Positions 59,269 to 64,000 of a stretch of 64,000 nt of DNA are shown one piece after another. The DNA lies in contig NZ_CALMPA010000046.1 in the NCBI RefSeq assembly GCF_937871615.1, positions 1 to 64,000 on the forward strand, in the 5' to 3' direction. The position numbers and the translations under genes were made by a program. Under the pieces are notes generated by a model that did no database searches, was not told where the DNA came from, and was given only the letters and a program-made list of their open reading frames with translations. The DNA comes from an uncultured Sphingomonas sp. (GTDB lineage: Bacteria; Pseudomonadota; Alphaproteobacteria; Sphingomonadales; Sphingomonadaceae). The first letter of the stretch is position 1. Every line of letters starts with the position of its first letter.

Positions 59269-61805
59269 GACTGTGCACTCCATTGGCGAGCGGGTCCCGG
59301 ATCGGCCGCGGCCGAGCCTCCGAGAATTTCGGCGGGATCGACGCCGGCCAGCTCGCAGATTGCTTCGAGCGGCGATCGTCCGGCGCGCACCAGCGCGTCG
59401 AATGCGGCGACGTCCTCGGGCGCGGAGGTGTTGATCCAGTAGCTGAACGGATCGACGACAAGCCGGGCGATGCCGAGCCCGAGCGGGCTGTCGATGAAGA
59501 CCTCGCTATAGTTCGGCTTGTTGTTGCGGACCGATTTCAGCAGGTCGAGGACGAACCCGGAATAATCGAGGATCTTGTTCTCGACCGCTTTGTCGTAGGT
59601 CGAGCCCTGTAACAGGAAACGCGTCGCGGCATTTTCAAGAATGACCTGACCAGTGCCGCCGAACAGCAGCAGATCGTTCATGCTCTGGAGAATGATGCCG
59701 AAGCTGCCGCGATACTTGCGGGCGCGGCGATAGCCCTGACTGATTGCTTCGGCGAGGCGGGACAGGTCCTGCCCTTCGTTCCGGGTCATGAACTGCGCTG
59801 ATTCGTCGCACAGCACGAAGCGCGGGCGGTCGCGGGCCGAGAGGTAAAGCTCCTGCGTCACCGCGTTGACCACGACCATCACGACGACATTGAACAGGTC
59901 GGGCATGGACTTGAGGCGCTCGAGTTCCAGCACGACGAATTCGTCGCTCGAGATGTCGAAGGTGGAAGGGCCGTTGAAATAATGGCCGTAGGCGCCGGCC
60001 GAGCCGAAATCGCGCAGGTTGAAGGCCAGTTCGCGCGCGGTCGGGATCAGATGCTCCACCCGATCGAGGTCGGAGCGCGTGTGCGCCGGATAGACGCCGA
60101 GCCATTCGCGCACGGCGTCGATCCCCATTTCCCCGCGCCCGCTCTCGATCGCCCATTGCACGGCCGATTTGAGCAGGTTCCATTCCGAGGTGGTGACGGC
60201 CTTGCGGTTCGCGGCATTCGCCATCTCGGCCACGATCGCGACGGCCATCGAGATGGCGGATTCGCGATCGTCGCCATCGAGCGCGAACCCGAGGTCGAAC
60301 GGATTGAGCACGAGATGCTCTTCGCCGAGATCGATATAGCGCCCGGAGCAAAGCGTGCAGAGCTTGCGGTAGGAGCCGCCGATATCGATGATCCGGATGA
60401 GCGCGTTCTGCGCGAAATATTGCTGGCACAGGTTGTTGAGCAGGAAGCTCTTGCCCGCGCCGCTCTCGGCCGAGACGATGAAATTGTAGTTGTTGATGCG
60501 CGGGTCGAAGAGGTCGAGCGTGATGAGCTGGCCCTTGCGGCCGGTGTAGAGCAGGGCAGGGCGGCCACCACCGCGGAAGTCGGTCTGGATCGGAGCCATC
60601 AGGACGCCGGCGCGCGCGGGAACCCGAAAGTCGCGCTGGAGCATCCGTAGCGTGCGGCGATCGGGATAGAGGCCGAACGGCAGGCTCGCGGCGAGAAGGA
60701 TCGGATTGAGGTAGCTTTCCTCCTGCACCATCCATGGCAGGGGCTCGCTCTCCCAGAGCCGCTTCGCGCGCGCCGCCATCTCGCGGGCCTGGGCGCGGGT
60801 CTCCCCGAACACCCACAAGGTCGGCGTCACGGAGAGGAACCGGCTGTTGCCGATCTCATCCAGAACCCACCCGATCTCCTCGATCTGCTTGCCGACCTCG
60901 ACGGCAAAGCTGCCCGCCGCCTTTTGCGCCGAGAGGATCTGCGCCCGCTTGTGGATTTCGAACGCGCTATGGTCGAACAGAACGTTCAGCGTGAACAGGA
61001 ACGGCCCGCCGATCTGGTCGCTGTCCTCCGAGCTGCCGCGTATCCCGCCGGTCAGGCGATTGCCGCGCTCGGCGGTGATCCGGCGCGGCGGCGACTTCGG
61101 CGTCAGGCACCGGGCGACCTGCTCGCCCAGAAAAACCTCCGGCCCCGCAAATTCGAACGCCGGCCCCGCGTCGATGATCTGCTTGCGCACCGGGACCGCG
61201 CGATCGTGCTGGCCCTGCGAGAAGACGCCGGGCGCGTGTGCGAAGACGCCATTGAAGATCCGGCGATAGAAGGAGACGACCTCGCCCGGTTCGAGGCGGC
61301 GGATGCCGAGCTTCGCGAGCTGCTCCTCGATCTGGCGCTTGAGGTCATTGTCCATCGGCTGCCGGGTCTTCACCGACAGGAAGGTTCGGAAATCGCGAAC
61401 CGGAATGCCGTGCAGCGCCTTCAGGCCCGCCGTTCCGGCGCGCATATAGTCGGCGGTGCGCCTCGCCGAAGCCTGGATCAGCGGGTCGGGACGAGTCTTC
61501 AGGTCGAGGAAGGCGTCAAGCGCATCATCGATCACCGGGTCCGCGAAGCTATGAAGCTGGAGAACCGTGCCTTCGGGGAAATGGATGTTGAGCAGTCCGA
61601 GCAGTGCTTCATGGACGTGCGCGAACATATACGCGGACGGCACCAGCTCCCAGGCATAGCCCCAGCCATCGTCGATCGTCAGGAACGCCTGCTCCTCCTC
61701 GACCCATGCGACGAGCGGGAGGAAATCCGAATAGCTGTCGCGCGAGACGCTCTGGCGCAGCCGCGCCAGCGTCATTCCATCGCGCTGGTCGACGAGCGCG
61801 CTCAC
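59265..61805 (-). CDS. traC: TraC (VirB4-type) assembly ATPase
   Basis: 846 residues. N-terminal TraC_F region (about 25-260, LPLVAWVEEEQAFLTIDDGW), Walker A SAESGAGKSFLL (about 443-453), Walker B FVLCDESAQFM (near 680) and C-terminal ATPase motifs. TraC energises pilin polymerisation at the inner membrane. Overlaps traV and the next gene by four bases each. Confidence 0.95.
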   Translation of the reverse strand: MSALVDQRDGMTLARLRQSVSRDSYSDFLPLVAWVEEEQAFLTIDDGWGYAWELVPSAYMFAHVHEALLGLLNIHFPEGTVLQLHSFADPVIDDALDAFLDLKTRPDPLIQASARRTADYMRAGTAGLKALHGIPVRDFRTFLSVKTRQPMDNDLKRQIEEQLAKLGIRRLEPGEVVSFYRRIFNGVFAHAPGVFSQGQHDRAVPVRKQIIDAGPAFEFAGPEVFLGEQVARCLTPKSPPRRITAERGNRLTGGIRGSSEDSDQIGGPFLFTLNVLFDHSAFEIHKRAQILSAQKAAGSFAVEVGKQIEEIGWVLDEIGNSRFLSVTPTLWVFGETRAQAREMAARAKRLWESEPLPWMVQEESYLNPILLAASLPFGLYPDRRTLRMLQRDFRVPARAGVLMAPIQTDFRGGGRPALLYTGRKGQLITLDLFDPRINNYNFIVSAESGAGKSFLLNNLCQQYFAQNALIRIIDIGGSYRKLCTLCSGRYIDLGEEHLVLNPFDLGFALDGDDRESAISMAVAIVAEMANAANRKAVTTSEWNLLKSAVQWAIESGRGEMGIDAVREWLGVYPAHTRSDLDRVEHLIPTARELAFNLRDFGSAGAYGHYFNGPSTFDISSDEFVVLELERLKSMPDLFNVVVMVVVNAVTQELYLSARDRPRFVLCDESAQFMTRNEGQDLSRLAEAISQGYRRARKYRGSFGIILQSMNDLLLFGGTGQVILENAATRFLLQGSTYDKAVENKILDYSGFVLDLLKSVRNNKPNYSEVFIDSPLGLGIARLVVDPFSYWINTSAPEDVAAFDALVRAGRSPLEAICELAGVDPAEILGGSAAADPGPARQWSAQS

Positions 61806-62428
61806 GGGCGATCGTCCCGGTCGGCCGGGCGTTCCCGCGTCTGGTCGAGGATCGGCACATTGGCCGAGGAGGCTTGCGGCGCGACGAGATAGTCACCGAC
61901 CACCCATTGCGGCCGTTCAAGGATCGAGAAGACATAGCGCTGCATGTAGAGCCGGTCGGGGCGATGCTGGTCCGCATAGGGCAGGATCAGCGTGCGGACC
62001 GTCCGGGGCGGTTTCAGCATCGGCGTCGCCGGCTGCTCGATCAGCCCCTGGAGCTCGCGATAGACGCTCTCCCGATACCCGGCATAGGCTGACCCAGAGG
62101 TTTGGCGTCCCGATCGATTGCCCCCGGCGGCAGGGTTCGGCGCATTGCGCAACAGCGCCTTGTCGCGCGTGACGCCGGGGTCGGATCGCGATGCCGCGCC
62201 GGCGACGGCGTCGCTATAGGCCTTCTCCGGGTGGATGCACTGACCATGGTCGCTGTTCTTGCACGAGAACTTCTCGCTATACGGTGACATGATCGAGCCG
62301 ATGGTGGCGCAGCCACCCAGCGCCGCGACGGTCGGCAGCGCGAGCCCCAGAATGACGGCGCGTGGCATGCGCCGGCAGGCATTCATGGTCATGGACGGAT
62401 TTCCCCTGAAAAAGTCGAGCGGGCGCAT
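61802..62428 (-). CDS. traV: TraV outer-membrane lipoprotein
   Basis: 208 residues; ATG 62428 shares a base with the traB stop (TGATG). Lipobox AALGGC with lipidated C40 gives a long leader; an internal ATG at 62392 would give a more usual one. TraV core: YSEKFSCKNSDHGQCIHPEK, with two conserved cysteines. TraV with TraK and TraB forms the envelope-spanning core complex. Confidence 0.88.
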   Translation of the reverse strand: MRPLDFFRGNPSMTMNACRRMPRAVILGLALPTVAALGGCATIGSIMSPYSEKFSCKNSDHGQCIHPEKAYSDAVAGAASRSDPGVTRDKALLRNAPNPAAGGNRSGRQTSGSAYAGYRESVYRELQGLIEQPATPMLKPPRTVRTLILPYADQHRPDRLYMQRYVFSILERPQWVVGDYLVAPQASSANVPILDQTRERPADRDDRP

Positions 62429-63723
62429 CAGAATTTCACTCCGGCGGTCGGCTTGATTTCGAGGGTCACGCCCTCCTGGATCACCACGACGACATCCTTC
62501 GCGGCGCCGACCTCGACGATCGGCCCCGCTTGACGGGCAAGATCCAAATAGAAATCGGTGAGCTTCTCCGACGAGCGCGAGAGGCCGCCGGCGATGCCGG
62601 CCTTGGCGGCGTCGCCCGCGTCGAGCGTTCGGACCGATCCCAGCGCCGAGGTCGACACCTCACCTGTGGTCGTCTCGACCGTCTGCGCGATGCCGCTGAT
62701 CGTGCCGGCGATGAAGGAGCGGGCGAGGGCCGCGCCCGCGCGCGTGACCACCTTGCCGCTCAGACCCTTCTTCCCGTCGACGTCAACGAAGAAGCCCTTG
62801 ATCGGCTGGTCGACCACCGAGCGCTCGTCGAAATCCACGCACGACAGCGACACGAGCTGGACCTCGACCCGCTCTTTCGCCAGGCTCCCGGTGGCGTTGC
62901 CGATGACGAAGCAGCCGGCGAGGTTCGCCTTCACGTCATTGGGGAGCAAGGCCGGGGCCTGTACGCGGGCGATCAACGGCTCCGGGTTCGAGGTCGCGTC
63001 GCGGCTCGCGAGCGCGTCGATCCCCGTCAGCAGCCGGGCCTTCATGAAACCAGGCGGCAAATAAATCGTGCGATTCTTTTTTTTGGTGCTGCCCGGCTTG
63101 TCGCCGGTCGCCGTCGCGCCGGTTGCCGCACCGATAGCGCCCACCGTCTTTTCGACCGGGGGTGCAGGGGGCGCGGGCGGCGCGGAGGGGATGGCGGGCG
63201 GCTCGGGCACCTTGGCGGCGGCGTCGCCTGTGGCGGGTGGGTCCGGGAAGGTGGGGACGCTGCCGGGAAGCGCGGGCGGCAGGTCGGTGCCGTCGGCCTT
63301 CGCCCCGCCGGGAACGATCTTGCCCTCCTCGATCGCCGTCACCCGGTCGCCGAGCAATGTCTGGCCGTCGAGGATCTTCTTGAGGTCGCCGCGCAGCTTC
63401 ACCTCCAGGCTGTCGCCGCGCAGGCCTGCACCCATTTCCAGTTTCGAGGCCGGGGTGGCTGCCGGTTTCTCGGCCTTGTCGCCGCTGGCAACATACAGGC
63501 CGGCACCAAGGAGCCCGACGACGCTCACGACACCCGCTTGTTTCAGCCGCAGTTGCTGCCGCGCCGTGAGCATGGCCCAACGGGCGCGCCAGTCGAGCAG
63601 CGCCGGACCACGGCCATTGAGTGTGTCTTCGGCGTCTGCCTTGGCCTGCGCCGCGAGATGGGCGCGATAGCTGCCCGGCTTCGCATCGCTATTCGTCCGG
63701 ATGGGTTCGTCGGCGTCGTTCAT
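62428..63723 (-). CDS. traB: TraB core-complex protein (VirB10-like)
   Basis: 431 residues: cytoplasmic N-terminus, one membrane helix (about 63-80), a Pro-rich periplasmic stretch (about 150-200, PPAIPSAPPAPPAPP), then the TrbI/VirB10 barrel with LPPGFMKARLLTGIDALASR and VQLVSLSCVDFDERSV. TraB links inner and outer membranes and senses energy. Overlaps traK by four bases. Confidence 0.92.
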   Translation of the reverse strand: MNDADEPIRTNSDAKPGSYRAHLAAQAKADAEDTLNGRGPALLDWRARWAMLTARQQLRLKQAGVVSVVGLLGAGLYVASGDKAEKPAATPASKLEMGAGLRGDSLEVKLRGDLKKILDGQTLLGDRVTAIEEGKIVPGGAKADGTDLPPALPGSVPTFPDPPATGDAAAKVPEPPAIPSAPPAPPAPPVEKTVGAIGAATGATATGDKPGSTKKKNRTIYLPPGFMKARLLTGIDALASRDATSNPEPLIARVQAPALLPNDVKANLAGCFVIGNATGSLAKERVEVQLVSLSCVDFDERSVVDQPIKGFFVDVDGKKGLSGKVVTRAGAALARSFIAGTISGIAQTVETTTGEVSTSALGSVRTLDAGDAAKAGIAGGLSRSSEKLTDFYLDLARQAGPIVEVGAAKDVVVVIQEGVTLEIKPTAGVKF

Positions 63724-64000
63724 TGGACCGCCCCCCTGCGAACGACGACAAGGCGTGCGGTCTCGCCGGCTTTGAGCACGCTCCGGTCGAGCGTGACCGC
63801 GAAGATGTTCGCGCCGAGGCTCGCGACGAGGAAGGTTCGCTCGTCGAGCGTCGCGTCGGCGCCGACCGTCACCAGATATTCGGAGGCCGACAGGCCCGCG
63901 CCCTCGATTTCAACGCGGCGACGTTCCTCGATGCTGGCGCCCGGCAAGGCGGGGAGGGCGAGCTTGCCGGCCGCCGGTGCTACCGGCGTGAAGCTCGCGG
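63720..64000 (-). CDS. traK: TraK secretin-like protein, C-terminal fragment (window edge)
   Basis: The frame is open to the window end, so only the last 93 residues are seen. The sequence (VEIEGAGLSASEYLVTVGAD, FAVTLDRSVLKAGETARLVV) is beta-rich and immediately precedes traB, as in F-type operons, where TraK is the VirB9/secretin-like ring protein. Identification rests on position and fold pattern; an apparent start at 63947 is internal. Confidence 0.7.
   Translation of the reverse strand, partial: ASFTPVAPAAGKLALPALPGASIEERRRVEIEGAGLSASEYLVTVGADATLDERTFLVASLGANIFAVTLDRSVLKAGETARLVVVRRGAVQ

Overview
The window is high-GC DNA of alphaproteobacterial, most likely sphingomonad, character. A MucR/Ros regulator, FecI/FecR with STN-domain TonB receptors, and the DUF736, DUF932, DUF1419, DUF2493, DUF5983 and DUF6117 families are typical of large sphingomonad/rhizobial plasmids and integrative conjugative elements. 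No replication, partition or chromosomal housekeeping gene is visible, so plasmid versus ICE cannot be decided here.

Layout. 1-1834: the C-terminal part of a strawberry-notch-type helicase running in from the left edge. About 1.84-13.4 kb: an accessory island with a VapBC pair, a MucR-secreted nuclease pair, a fecIR module whose own receptor is reduced to remnants, a divergent full-length TonB receptor, a small secreted protein, an atypical outer-membrane barrel protein, a DUF2147 protein and a frameshifted antitoxin. 13.4-37.1 kb: a long array of mostly small plasmid-type genes nearly all on the + strand (DUF932, Mom-like, DUF1419, two PP-loop ATPases, DUF5983, a GHKL ATPase, DUF6117, a double zinc-ribbon protein, a SLOG protein, DUF736, DUF2493 and many unknowns). 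Eight copies of a G-rich leader motif stand 50-120 bp ahead of genes in this array. A 3.4-kb element encoding two tyrosine recombinases has split the GHKL ATPase gene (22482-25922). 37.5-37.96 kb: an intergenic region with three 16-bp palindromes, the best oriT/relaxosome candidate. 37.96-45.17 kb: RHH protein, TraD coupling protein, MobF relaxase TraI, Mrr-like nuclease, lytic transglycosylase and a membrane protein on the + strand. 45.16-64 kb: an F-type type IV secretion operon on the - strand, in transcription order traK (partial), traB, traV, traC, three small membrane-protein genes, traW, traU, a small orf, traN, a second traN-like gene, trbC, an S26 signal peptidase, traF, a trbB-like gene, traH and traG. 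Most neighbours in this operon overlap by 1-29 bp.

How it works together (inference). TraI with the RHH protein would nick at the 37.5-38 kb region, TraD would hand the strand to the F-type channel, and the 37-to-0 kb side would enter the recipient first. Genes there are transcribed toward the putative oriT, the orientation expected of leading-region genes read from the incoming strand. An SSB-like acidic tail on the DUF736 protein and a Mom-like protein fit an establishment or anti-restriction role. The most unusual items are the G-rich leader family, the recombinase element with perfect 73-bp inverted repeats, the SSB-like tail, the 168-bp palindrome at 35.06-35.23 kb and the palindromic candidate oriT.
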